DNA of 64,000 bases from Bradyrhizobium sp. 199. Its GTDB lineage: Bacteria; Pseudomonadota; Alphaproteobacteria; Rhizobiales; Xanthobacteraceae. Positions 18,166 through 26,086 of the stretch are shown here, piece after piece. How positions within the stretch are numbered: the stretch's first letter is position 1; every line of letters starts with the position of its first letter. The position numbers and the translations under genes were made by a program. The stretch spans positions 1,426,001 to 1,490,000 of the forward strand of contig NZ_JADPJI010000005.1 in the NCBI RefSeq assembly GCF_023073355.1. The letters are read 5' to 3'. The notes beneath the pieces were generated by a model. The model made no database searches and was not told the origin of the DNA. It saw nothing but the letters and a program-made list of their open reading frames with translations.

Positions 18166-19362
18166 CTACGCCACCAATCGTGCCGCGCCCGCCTTCGTCA
18201 ATATCCCATCCAGACAGTCGATCATCTCGGCGATCTCTGCCTTCGTGACATTCAGCGCCGGCATGAAACGCAGCGTGTCGACCTGCGGCGCGTTGAGGAG
18301 CACGCCGGCCTCGAACGCCTGCGCGACGATGCCGGGCGCGATCGGCAGCTTGAGGTCGAGCGCGAGCAGTAGGCCACGTCCCCGTACGCCGCCGAGGCCG
18401 TGCCGGGCTGAGACCTTCTGCAGCTCGCTTTCGAGCAGCAGGCCGGTTTCGGTGACCTGTTTCAGGAAGTCCGGCTTGCTGATCTCCTCCAGCACCGCAA
18501 GCCCCGCCGCACACATGATCGGGTTGCCGTTGAATGTGCCGCCCTGGTCTCCATGCGCAAAGCAGGAGGCACGTTCGGTGGCGAGCAGGGCGGCGAGCGG
18601 CACGCCGCCGCCGATGCCCTTGCCGAGCGTCATGATGTCGGGCGCAATGCCGGCGTGCTCGTAACCGAAGAGCTTGCCGGTCCGGCCCATGCCGGTCTGG
18701 ATCTCGTCGAAGATCAGCAAAAGGCCATGCGCGTCAGTGAGCGCGCGCAGCTCCTGCAGGAACTGATCGCTCGCGGGCCAGACGCCGGCCTCGCCCTGGA
18801 TCGGCTCGAGCATCACCGCGACGGTGTTGTCGTTGATCAGCCTTTCGACCGAGGCAATGTCGTTGAGTTTCGCCTTCTTGAAGCCCGCGACCTTCGGCTC
18901 GAACAGCGGCTCGAACGCCTTCTTGCCCGAGGCCGACATCGTCGCCAGCGTCCTTCCGTGGAAGCCGCCTTCGAAGCTGATGATCTCGAACGCGCCGTTC
19001 CTGTGCAGGCCGCCATATTTCCGCGCGAGCTTGATCGCGCCCTCGTTGGCTTCCGCGCCGGAGTTGGCGAAGAACACCTGGTCGAAGGCGCTGTTGTCGA
19101 CGAGCGACTGCGCGAGCTTGAGGCTCGGCTCGTTGTAGAAGGCCGGGCTCGGCGTCAACAGCCGCTTGGCCTGTGCGGTCAGCGCGTCGGCAACCGCCGG
19201 CGGCGAGTGGCCGAGACAATTGACGGCCCAGCCCTGCACGAAATCGAGATAGCGATTGCGACCATCGTCCCAGAGGTAGGAGCCGGCGCCACGGACGAAC
19301 ACGGTCTTGGGCCGTGCGGTGATGTCCATCAGCGCGTCAAACGCATGGGTGGCGGTGGTCAT
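18166..19362 (-). CDS. argD: acetylornithine aminotransferase-type class III aminotransferase
   Basis: A 398-residue PLP enzyme with class-III features: the [21 protein letters not shown] opening, [41 protein letters not shown] and the PLP-lysine block [15 protein letters not shown] near residue 245. Subfamily pattern and length fit N-acetylornithine/succinyl-DAP aminotransferase, which makes N-acetylornithine in arginine synthesis. Closely related enzymes use GABA or putrescine, so the symbol rests partly on the arginine-rich leader ORF and terminator just upstream. AGAGGAG precedes the ATG by seven bases. Confidence 0.8.
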   Translation of the reverse strand: MTTATHAFDALMDITARPKTVFVRGAGSYLWDDGRNRYLDFVQGWAVNCLGHSPPAVADALTAQAKRLLTPSPAFYNEPSLKLAQSLVDNSAFDQVFFANSGAEANEGAIKLARKYGGLHRNGAFEIISFEGGFHGRTLATMSASGKKAFEPLFEPKVAGFKKAKLNDIASVERLINDNTVAVMLEPIQGEAGVWPASDQFLQELRALTDAHGLLLIFDEIQTGMGRTGKLFGYEHAGIAPDIMTLGKGIGGGVPLAALLATERASCFAHGDQGGTFNGNPIMCAAGLAVLEEISKPDFLKQVTETGLLLESELQKVSARHGLGGVRGRGLLLALDLKLPIAPGIVAQAFEAGVLLNAPQVDTLRFMPALNVTKAEIAEMIDCLDGILTKAGAARLVA

Positions 19363-19395
19363 GTCGAACTCCTCTGGAGGCGGGTGGAAAAGGGG

Positions 19396-19436
19396 CGCAA
19401 AAAGCAGAAAGGCCGCACCTTGCGGGTGCGGCCTTC
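19396..19436 (-). terminator. intrinsic terminator in the argD leader (attenuator candidate)
   Basis: On the minus strand an 11-bp perfect stem, AAGGCCGCACC (19435-19425) with GGTGCGGCCTT (19419-19409), encloses a CGCAA loop and is followed by TTCTGCTTTTT. It ends about 46 bases before the aminotransferase ATG and begins 28 bases after the stop codon of the arginine-rich leader ORF. A terminator upstream of a gene on its own strand is the mark of attenuation. Confidence 0.75.
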
Positions 19437-19463
19437 TCGAAAACTTCAGCTGAATTCAGTGCT

Positions 19464-19553
19464 TCAGCGGCGTCGTCGGACATGGCGCAACCCATCATCG
19501 TCGCGGGAGCGACGACGCATGACTTGGCGCAGATGGGTCCGGGAGCTGATCAT
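19464..19553 (-). CDS. putative arginine-rich leader peptide of the argD attenuator
   Basis: A 29-codon ORF on the minus strand containing eleven arginines: an RRR-S-R cluster at codons 13-17 and four consecutive arginines (codons 26-29) directly before the TGA. It precedes a strong intrinsic terminator and an acetylornithine-type aminotransferase gene. A TTGACA box 30 bases upstream would place transcription start at about the A of its ATG, so the ORF may be leaderless, as in the rhizobial trpL. Composition alone is weak evidence in GC-rich DNA; it is the combination of position, terminator and pathway that supports it. Confidence 0.6.
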   Translation of the reverse strand: MISSRTHLRQVMRRRSRDDDGLRHVRRRR

Positions 19554-19560
19554 GGGCGCG

Positions 19561-19590
19561 TCCGTACAGCCGAACGCCGGCGCTTGTCAA
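19561..19590 (-). promoter_or_regulatory. candidate sigma-70 promoter for the argD leader
   Basis: Perfect TTGACA at 19590-19585, an 18-base spacer, then TACGGA at 19566-19561 as a poor -10. Start of transcription would fall at about 19553-19554, the first base of the leader ORF. Confidence 0.4.
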
Positions 19591-19810
19591 GCGGGTGTTT
19601 TGCAGGTCACCCGCTGAGCGTGCATCGGTCAGCTCGGATGCGCGGCTGCTTCTCCTGCCGTTGCGCTGCGATCGTGGCAATGCGCGAGCATCTCCATGGC
19701 AACCATCACGTCTCCAGCGCGTTCGTGATCGCAGGACGCGAATTGGTTCGAACCGAACGCATGGCGGTTTAGACCAAGATGGGCGGGACCAACCAAGTAG
19801 TTTAGAAGCC

Positions 19811-20749
19811 TTGTCCGACAGGCCTTATTCGATCGACCTCGACAGCGTTCGCGGTGCCTTTCCGCCGGGCGTCGATGCGCCTCCGCTGCTGGTGGACTTT
19901 GCCGCCTGGCTCGAGGGGCGGCCCTGGGGCAGCGTCGGCTGCTTCTCCCTGCAGGGCCAGTTCTCCGATCACGCGCTCATCGACGGCAGTCCATTGCGCG
20001 ACAGGTTTTCGCTGTTCATGCGGCTGCCGGATGGTTCGGCCGTCGGCGGCTGGTACGGCGCGGGTCTTGATCGCGACGATCCGCCGATCGTGGGACTGGG
20101 CTCCGAGGGCGATTACGAGCTGCTCGCGCCGAGCCTCGATGGTCTGCTCGCCAAGCTGACGTCGCAACAATTCGACAATGCCTGGAGCGATCTCAAGCCG
20201 CATGACGAGGTCGCGTGTCAGACGGTCGAGCTCGCGCAATGGCTTGCCGGACGGCCGCATGGAGAGCCGGCGATGCTTGACGACAATCCGTCGGAGCTGC
20301 CTGACTTCCGCGGCTTCGTGGAAAAATGGAGCCGGGATCGCGAGGACTATTGGGCCAATCACCGGCTGATGGCCGAGCTCGGCTGGCGGCTGGCAGCGCA
20401 TCTGCCCAAGGGCAAGAAGCCCTTGGACCGGACGCGCTTCGAGGTCGCGATCGTCGGCAAGCAATACGAGGCGCGCGTGCTCTCGCGCGGGCCGCAGCCA
20501 TTCGAGGAAGCTGCCTCGATTGAATCCCTGCTGCGCGACCTGCGCGAGGAGATGCGCCGTGCGCAGCCCGAGCTTGGGCTGTGGTACGCGATGAATTTTG
20601 CGCTCTACGCCGACGGCCGCGTCATGCCGAATTTCGAATACGATCTCCGCCCGACGATCGATGGCGAGCCGGCGATACTGTCCGAGGCGCAAGCCGATCT
20701 CGCGCGGGCACCGCGCCCCGAGCGCTGGGTGCCGAAATGGCTGGCGTGA
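19811..20749 (+). CDS. hypothetical protein
   Basis: About 312 residues if translation begins at the TTG at 19811 (LSDRPYSIDLDSVRG), which follows a stop-rich stretch; the frame is open up to 19595 but that part is Arg-rich and does not look coding. There is no signal peptide or membrane segment. The protein is acidic and Trp-rich, and the C-terminal part (LWYAMNFALYADGRVMPNFEYD) recalls the YezG/DUF600 type immunity-like fold, a weak resemblance only. It converges on rimO. I do not recognise a function. Confidence 0.7.
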   Translation: MSDRPYSIDLDSVRGAFPPGVDAPPLLVDFAAWLEGRPWGSVGCFSLQGQFSDHALIDGSPLRDRFSLFMRLPDGSAVGGWYGAGLDRDDPPIVGLGSEGDYELLAPSLDGLLAKLTSQQFDNAWSDLKPHDEVACQTVELAQWLAGRPHGEPAMLDDNPSELPDFRGFVEKWSRDREDYWANHRLMAELGWRLAAHLPKGKKPLDRTRFEVAIVGKQYEARVLSRGPQPFEEAASIESLLRDLREEMRRAQPELGLWYAMNFALYADGRVMPNFEYDLRPTIDGEPAILSEAQADLARAPRPERWVPKWLA

Positions 20750-20780
20750 TTGCCGCTACATCGCGCAATGACGGCGTGCC

Positions 20781-22106
20781 TCAGAATCCCGCGACGCTGC
20801 CGTGCAGATCGTACTGGTCGGCGCGCTCGATCTTCGCGGTGACGATCTCGCCGACGCGCAAGGGGCGGCGGCTCGTGAGGTACACCGCACCGTCGATCTC
20901 CGGCGCATCCGCCTTGGAACGACCCTTTGCAACGGTGGGGCCGACCTCGTCGATGATGATCTGCTGGCGCGTGCCGACCTTGCGCTTGAGCCGGCGCGCA
21001 GAGATTTTCTGCTGGCGCGCCATCAGCGCGTTGTAGCGCTCCTGCTTGACCTCTTCCGGCACCGGGTTCTCGATCGTGTTCGCCGTGGCGCCGGCCACCG
21101 GCTCGTATTTGAAACAGCCGAGGCGGTCGATCTCGGCTTCGTCCAGCCAGTCGAGCAGATAGGCGAAGTCGGCGTCGGTCTCGCCGGGGAAGCCGACGAT
21201 GAAAGTCGATCGTAGAGCGAGATCCGGACATTCCTCGCGCCAGCGCTTGATCCGCGCCAGCGTCTTGTCCTGCGCCGCCGGGCGCTTCATCGCCTTCAGC
21301 ACCTCGGGGCTCGCATGCTGGAACGGGATGTCGAGATAGGGCAGCACCTTGCCCTCGTTCATCAGTGCGATGACCTCGTCGACATGCGGGTAGGGGTAGA
21401 CATATTGCAGCCGCACCCAGGCGCCGAATTCGCCGAGCTCGCGTGCGAGGTCGATGAATTTGGCGCGGACCTGGCGATCCTTCCACGGGCTCTCGGCATA
21501 TTTGAGATCGACGCCATAGGCCGAGGTGTCCTGCGAGATCACCAGCAGCTCCTTGACGCCTGCGCCGACCAGGCGCTCGGCCTCGCGCAGCACGTCATTG
21601 GCCGGACGCGAGGCCAGATCGCCGCGCAGCTTCGGGATGATGCAGAAGGTGCAGCGGTTGTTGCAGCCTTCGGAGATCTTCAAATAGGCGTAGTGGCGCG
21701 GCGTCAGCTTGATGCCCTGCGGCGGCACCAGATCGAGATGCGGATTATGCGCGGGCGGCAGTGCGCGGTGCACGGCGTCGAGGACGCTCTCATATTGCTG
21801 CGGCCCGCTGATGGAGAGCACGCCGGGATAGGCCTGCTCGATCTGCTCGGGTTCCGCGCCCATGCAACCTGTTACGATCACCTTGCCGTTCTCGGCCATG
21901 GCCTCGCCGATCGCCGAGAGCGATTCCTGCTTGGCGCTGTCGAGGAAGCCGCAGGTGTTGACGATGACGATATCAGCCCCGTCATGTTTGCGGGCGAGCT
22001 CGTAGCCCTCGGCGCGCAGGCGCGTGATGATACGCTCGGAATCCACCAACGCTTTGGGACACCCGAGCGACACGAAGCTGACCTTGGGCGCAGCCGTCTG
22101 ATCCAT
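20781..22106 (-). CDS. rimO: ribosomal protein S12 methylthiotransferase RimO
   Basis: About 441 residues from [10 protein letters not shown] at 22106. Three N-terminal cluster cysteines are present ([24 protein letters not shown]), along with the radical-SAM motif GCNNRCTFC (CxxxCxxC) and a C-terminal TRAM-like domain. RimO methylthiolates the conserved aspartate of S12 using two 4Fe-4S clusters. It is distinguished from MiaB by the SLGCPK...DSE start. It is divergent from nasT. Confidence 0.94.
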   Translation of the reverse strand: MDQTAAPKVSFVSLGCPKALVDSERIITRLRAEGYELARKHDGADIVIVNTCGFLDSAKQESLSAIGEAMAENGKVIVTGCMGAEPEQIEQAYPGVLSISGPQQYESVLDAVHRALPPAHNPHLDLVPPQGIKLTPRHYAYLKISEGCNNRCTFCIIPKLRGDLASRPANDVLREAERLVGAGVKELLVISQDTSAYGVDLKYAESPWKDRQVRAKFIDLARELGEFGAWVRLQYVYPYPHVDEVIALMNEGKVLPYLDIPFQHASPEVLKAMKRPAAQDKTLARIKRWREECPDLALRSTFIVGFPGETDADFAYLLDWLDEAEIDRLGCFKYEPVAGATANTIENPVPEEVKQERYNALMARQQKISARRLKRKVGTRQQIIIDEVGPTVAKGRSKADAPEIDGAVYLTSRRPLRVGEIVTAKIERADQYDLHGSVAGF

Positions 22107-22216
22107 ATCTGATCTGCCTGATTGACCGGCCTGAGCTAGTCCCAATTGCCCACAATTACAACCCTTTGCAGGTCGTTCCGGCGTGCTATGGATGAATCAC
22201 CTGCCGTGAGTGAGCA

Positions 22217-22807
22217 ATGAGCGCCGAACAGTCGCCCAAAATCGTAATCGTCGACGAAAGCCCGATCCGGGCTGCGATCCTGGAGGATGGATTGCGGGAG
22301 GCCGGATTCACGCAAGTGGTCCATATCCGCGAGATGCAGAGCCTGCTCGCCCGTATTTATGCGGTGGACCCCGACATCATCCTGATCGATCTGGAGAACC
22401 CCAGCCGCGACGTGCTGGAAGCCATGTTCCAGGTCAGCCGCGCCGTAAAACGGCCGATCGCGATGTTCGTGGACCAGAGCGATTCCGCCTCGATCCAGGC
22501 CTCGGTGGAAGCGGGAGTATCCGCCTACATCGTCGACGGGCTGAGGAAGGAGCGCATCAAGCCGATCCTCGACCTCTGCGTGTCGCGCTTCAATGCCTTC
22601 GCAAAACTCCAGGAAGAGCTTGAGCGCACCAAGTCGCAGCTCGAGGACCGCAAGATCATCGAGAAGGCCAAGGGCATCCTGATGAAGGTGAAGGGACTCA
22701 CCGAGGACGAAGCCTATGTGCTGCTGCGCTCCACCGCGATGCGCGAGAAGAAGAAAATCGGCGAGATCGCGCAGTCGATCATCACCGCGTCGGAGATGCT
22801 GAAATGA
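22217..22807 (+). CDS. nasT: NasT-type ANTAR antiterminator
   Basis: A 196-residue protein with a receiver-like N-terminal domain (IVIVDESPIRAAILEDGL) and a C-terminal ANTAR domain (KIIEKAKGILMKVKGLTEDEAYVLLRSTAM). ANTAR proteins bind paired RNA hairpins in mRNA leaders and prevent termination. NasT is held inactive by NasS and freed when nitrate or nitrite binds NasS. The next gene is nasS, overlapping by ATGA. The likely target is the long leader of the reductase operon downstream. Confidence 0.92.
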   Translation: MSAEQSPKIVIVDESPIRAAILEDGLREAGFTQVVHIREMQSLLARIYAVDPDIILIDLENPSRDVLEAMFQVSRAVKRPIAMFVDQSDSASIQASVEAGVSAYIVDGLRKERIKPILDLCVSRFNAFAKLQEELERTKSQLEDRKIIEKAKGILMKVKGLTEDEAYVLLRSTAMREKKKIGEIAQSIITASEMLK

Positions 22808-23967
22808 CTGCTCCCCTCCGCATCGGGTTCATTCCGCTGGTCGATGCCGCAGCTCTCATCGTCGCCGTCGACAAGGGCTTCACCGCCGCCGAGGGGCTCG
22901 AGGTCGAACTGGTGCGCGAGGTCTCCTGGTCCAACGTCCGCGACAAGCTCAATATCGGCCTGTTCGACGCCGCACATCTGCTCGCGCCCGTGGCTATCGC
23001 GTCCTCGCTCGGGCTCGGTCAGGTCAAGGTGCCGATCGCCGCGCCTTTCAATCTCGGCATCAACGGCAATGCGATCACGGTCTCGCCGGCACTCCATGCG
23101 GCCCTGATGCAGGAGATCGAGGGCGACCGCTTCGATCCGCTCGCTACGGCGAAAGCGCTGGCACGGGTGGTCGCCAAGCGCCGCAAGGCCGGCGCCGAGC
23201 CGCTGACCTTCGGCATGACCTTCCCGTTCTCCACCCACAATTATCAGCTGCGGTTCTGGATGGCTGCGGCCGGCGTCGATCCCGACGAGGATTTGCGCCT
23301 CGTGGTGCTGCCGCCGCCTTACATGGTCGACAGCCTCGCCAACGGTCATGTCGATGCGTTCTGCGTCGGCGCGCCCTGGAATTCGGTCGCGGTCGATCTC
23401 GGCATCGGTCACATCCTGCATTTCGTCTCCGACATTCTGGCGCATGCGGCGGAGAAGGTGCTGGCGGTTCGCCAGGTCTGGGCCGACAAGCATCCGGACG
23501 TCGTCGCCAGCCTGGTACGCGCGGCGGTCAAGGCAGCCGAGTTCATCGAGCAGCCCGCAAACCTGGCCGAGGCGGCACATATCCTGGCGCAGCCCGAGCG
23601 GATCGGCGTCGACGCCGAAGTGATCCAGCGCACCCTGACCGGACGCCTGAAGATTTCCCCGGATGGCACCTTACGCGAAAGCGGCCGCTATCTTTTGGTG
23701 GGGCGGGAAGAGGCAGGGCGCCCCGATCCGGTCCAGGCCGCCTGGCTCTATGCGCAGATGGTGCGTTGGGGGCAGGCCGCACTCAGCCCTGAGGCCGTCG
23801 AAACGGCGATGGCCGTGTTCAGGCCCGACCTTTACGATGCGGCCCTCGGCCGTCGCCCGCCCGAGCAGGCGCCCGCGGCGTTCGGCGCATTCGCCGGCCC
23901 GGTTTTTAATCCCGACAACATCCCGGGGCATCTCGAGGCCTTTGACGTCGGGCGCTGGAAGGCCTGA
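22804..23967 (+). CDS. nasS: NasS-type cytoplasmic nitrate/nitrite sensor
   Basis: A 387-residue NrtA/CmpA-fold binding protein with no signal peptide: it starts directly with TAPLRIGFIPLVDAAALIVAVDKG. Absence of an export signal and the overlap with nasT separate it from transporter binding proteins and support NasS, which sequesters NasT until nitrate or nitrite binds. Landmarks are NIGLFDAAHLLAP, FGMTFPFSTHNYQLRFWMAAAG and VDAFCVGAPWN. It is followed by a 334-base leader and the nirA-type gene. Confidence 0.9.
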   Translation: MTAPLRIGFIPLVDAAALIVAVDKGFTAAEGLEVELVREVSWSNVRDKLNIGLFDAAHLLAPVAIASSLGLGQVKVPIAAPFNLGINGNAITVSPALHAALMQEIEGDRFDPLATAKALARVVAKRRKAGAEPLTFGMTFPFSTHNYQLRFWMAAAGVDPDEDLRLVVLPPPYMVDSLANGHVDAFCVGAPWNSVAVDLGIGHILHFVSDILAHAAEKVLAVRQVWADKHPDVVASLVRAAVKAAEFIEQPANLAEAAHILAQPERIGVDAEVIQRTLTGRLKISPDGTLRESGRYLLVGREEAGRPDPVQAAWLYAQMVRWGQAALSPEAVETAMAVFRPDLYDAALGRRPPEQAPAAFGAFAGPVFNPDNIPGHLEAFDVGRWKA

Positions 23968-24113
23968 TTCGCTGTTGCATAACATTTTGGCATGCTAGCT
24001 CATCGGCTAAAGTTTAGGCTGCCTGCTCGAATTTCGTGAGCCTGGCCACCGCCGGAACTTCCGGATTCCCTACTAATACGTTGAAATCCCGACATCTTTA
24101 ATTTCATGGAAGC

Positions 24114-24129
24114 TGGCACGCAACTTGAA
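24114..24129 (+). promoter_or_regulatory. candidate sigma-54 promoter for the nirA operon
   Basis: TGGCACG (24114-24120), four bases, then TTGAA (24125-24129), which keeps the GG-N10-G[C] spacing of -24/-12 promoters. The -12 GC is GA here, a serious mismatch. It fits nitrogen control through NtrC. A GCAT...ATGC repeat at 23977-23995 might be an enhancer, but it is not a convincing NtrC site. Transcripts would have a leader of about 165 bases, room for a NasT-binding hairpin pair. Confidence 0.4.
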
Positions 24130-24301
24130 TGTTGCAGTGCGGCCAGCTTGTCACAGGTGCCTGCTGAGCCGAGTCCTACAGCAACGAAGCTGATCGGACC
24201 GTGGGTGGCTAGGCCGGCTCTTGAGCCAGCAAGGTTGCTCGCGGGTCGCACCAATTTCCGTCGAAGCCACTGAGGTGGCCGCAGGAGCTTCGTTACCGAC
24301 C

Positions 24302-26086
24302 ATGAAAATCGATACGCTCGCAGTCGACTTTACCGACGAGCAGAAACGCTATCTCGAAGGCTTCACGACCGGTCTGCAGATCAGCAAGGTCGGGCGCGGT
24401 CTCGGCGGTGGCAGTGCCGGCAAGGCGAATACCGAACCCACCGGTCCAGATGCCGTGCACATCAAGGCGCAGGACAAGGTCATCGCGTCGGGAAAGAAAC
24501 TCGCCGATCAGGAGAAGTTCAAGCGCGACGAGCATCCCTTCGATGCCTATCCGCGGCTGCGCCAGCAGGCGTTCGACAACGCGCCGCCGAGCCCGGCGGA
24601 CAATTTCCGCTGGCGCTATTACGGCATCTTCTATGTTGCGCCGACGCAGGACTCCTATATGTGCCGCCTGCGCATTCCCAACGGCATCATGAAGCACTGG
24701 CAACTGTCAGGCCTTGCCGACCTCGCCGACGAACTCTGCGGCCCGTACAGCCACGTCACGACGCGCGCCAATCTCCAACTCCGCGAGATCCCGCCGAAGA
24801 ACGCGGTGAAGCTGATCGAGGGCATCCAGGACCTCGGCCTGTGCTCGCGCGGCTCCGGCGCGGACAACATCCGCAACGTAACTGGGACCCCGACGGCTGG
24901 CATCGATCCGCAGGAAATCATCGACACGCGGCCCTATGCGCGCGAGTGGCACTACCACATCCTCAACGACCGCTCGCTCTACGGCCTCCCGCGCAAGTTC
25001 AACGTTGCCTTCGACGGCGCCGGCCGGATCGCGGTGCTCGAGGAGACCAACGATATCGCGTTCACGGCCTATGAGGTGAAGGACGCTTTCGGCGTCGAGC
25101 CCGGCGTCTGGTTCCGGCTCGGCCTCGGCGGCATCACCGGCCACAAGGATTTTGCCAAATATTCCGGCATCATCGTCAGGCCGGAGCAGGCGACCGCTGT
25201 TGCCGACGCCATTGTGCGCGTGTTCATCGACCATGGCGACCGCACCAACCGCAACAAGGCGCGGCTGAAATACGTGCTCGACGCGATGGGCCATGACGGC
25301 TTCCTCAAGCTGGTCGAGGAGCGGCTGAAGACGCCGTTCATGCGCGTGCCTGAAGAGGCGTTTCTCCCGCGCCCTGCGGCGGACCGCATGGCGCATGTCG
25401 GCGTGCACAAGCAGAAGCAGGACGGCCTCAACTGGATCGGCGTGTCGCTGACGCTCGGCAAGCTCACCTGCGAGCAGATGCGGGGCCTCGCCAAGGTTTC
25501 CCGCGACCTCGGCGACGGCGAGATCCGGCTCACGGTCTGGCAGAACGTGCTGATTTCAGGGGTGCGCGACGAGAATGTCGAGCTTGCGATCGCGGCCATC
25601 AAGCAGATCGGGCTCGCCGTCGACGCCTCGCACATCCGCGCTGGCCTGATCGCCTGCACTGGCAATGCCGGCTGCCGCTTCGCCGCGGCGAATACCAAGC
25701 GCCATGCCGCCGAGATCGGCGACTGGTGCGAGCCGCGCGTCGCGATGGACAAGCCGGTCAACATCCACGTCACAGGCTGCCACCATTCCTGCGCGCAGCA
25801 TTACATCAGCGACATCGGCTTGATCGGTGCGCGCGTGCCTGTTGGCGAGGACGACACGGTCGAGGGCTATCACCTCTTCACCGGTGGCGGATTCGGGCCC
25901 GACGCCGACGTCGGTCAGGAGGTCTATCACGACCTCAAGGCCGAGGACGCGCCGAAGACGGTCGAAGGACTGCTCAAGGCCTATATCGCCCATCGCACGT
26001 CTGCCGACGAAACCTTCCTCTCCTTTGCGCGCCGCCACGACGGCGAAACGCTGCGCAAGCTTGCCGATGCACAGGTGTCCGCATGA
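24302..26086 (+). CDS. nirA: siroheme nitrite reductase NirA-type (assimilatory)
   Basis: A 594-residue siroheme/4Fe-4S reductase (start MKIDTLAVDF). It has two ferrodoxin-like repeats (TTRANLQLREIPPKN; GDGEIRLTVWQNVLIS) and the cluster ligands as CTGNAGC near residue 450 and GCHHSC near residue 490 (CX5C...CX3C). These enzymes make the six-electron reduction of nitrite to ammonia or sulfite to sulfide. The nasTS genes upstream favour nitrite. The frame is open to a TTG at 24221, but the ATG gives the family-like start. It overlaps the CysJ-like gene by ATGA. Sulfite reductase is the alternative. Confidence 0.85.
   Translation: MKIDTLAVDFTDEQKRYLEGFTTGLQISKVGRGLGGGSAGKANTEPTGPDAVHIKAQDKVIASGKKLADQEKFKRDEHPFDAYPRLRQQAFDNAPPSPADNFRWRYYGIFYVAPTQDSYMCRLRIPNGIMKHWQLSGLADLADELCGPYSHVTTRANLQLREIPPKNAVKLIEGIQDLGLCSRGSGADNIRNVTGTPTAGIDPQEIIDTRPYAREWHYHILNDRSLYGLPRKFNVAFDGAGRIAVLEETNDIAFTAYEVKDAFGVEPGVWFRLGLGGITGHKDFAKYSGIIVRPEQATAVADAIVRVFIDHGDRTNRNKARLKYVLDAMGHDGFLKLVEERLKTPFMRVPEEAFLPRPAADRMAHVGVHKQKQDGLNWIGVSLTLGKLTCEQMRGLAKVSRDLGDGEIRLTVWQNVLISGVRDENVELAIAAIKQIGLAVDASHIRAGLIACTGNAGCRFAAANTKRHAAEIGDWCEPRVAMDKPVNIHVTGCHHSCAQHYISDIGLIGARVPVGEDDTVEGYHLFTGGGFGPDADVGQEVYHDLKAEDAPKTVEGLLKAYIAHRTSADETFLSFARRHDGETLRKLADAQVSA

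Noticed and set aside
24000..24254. 84-codon minus-strand frame in the nirA leader
   Set aside because: No ribosome site or family features; it overlaps the likely regulatory leader.
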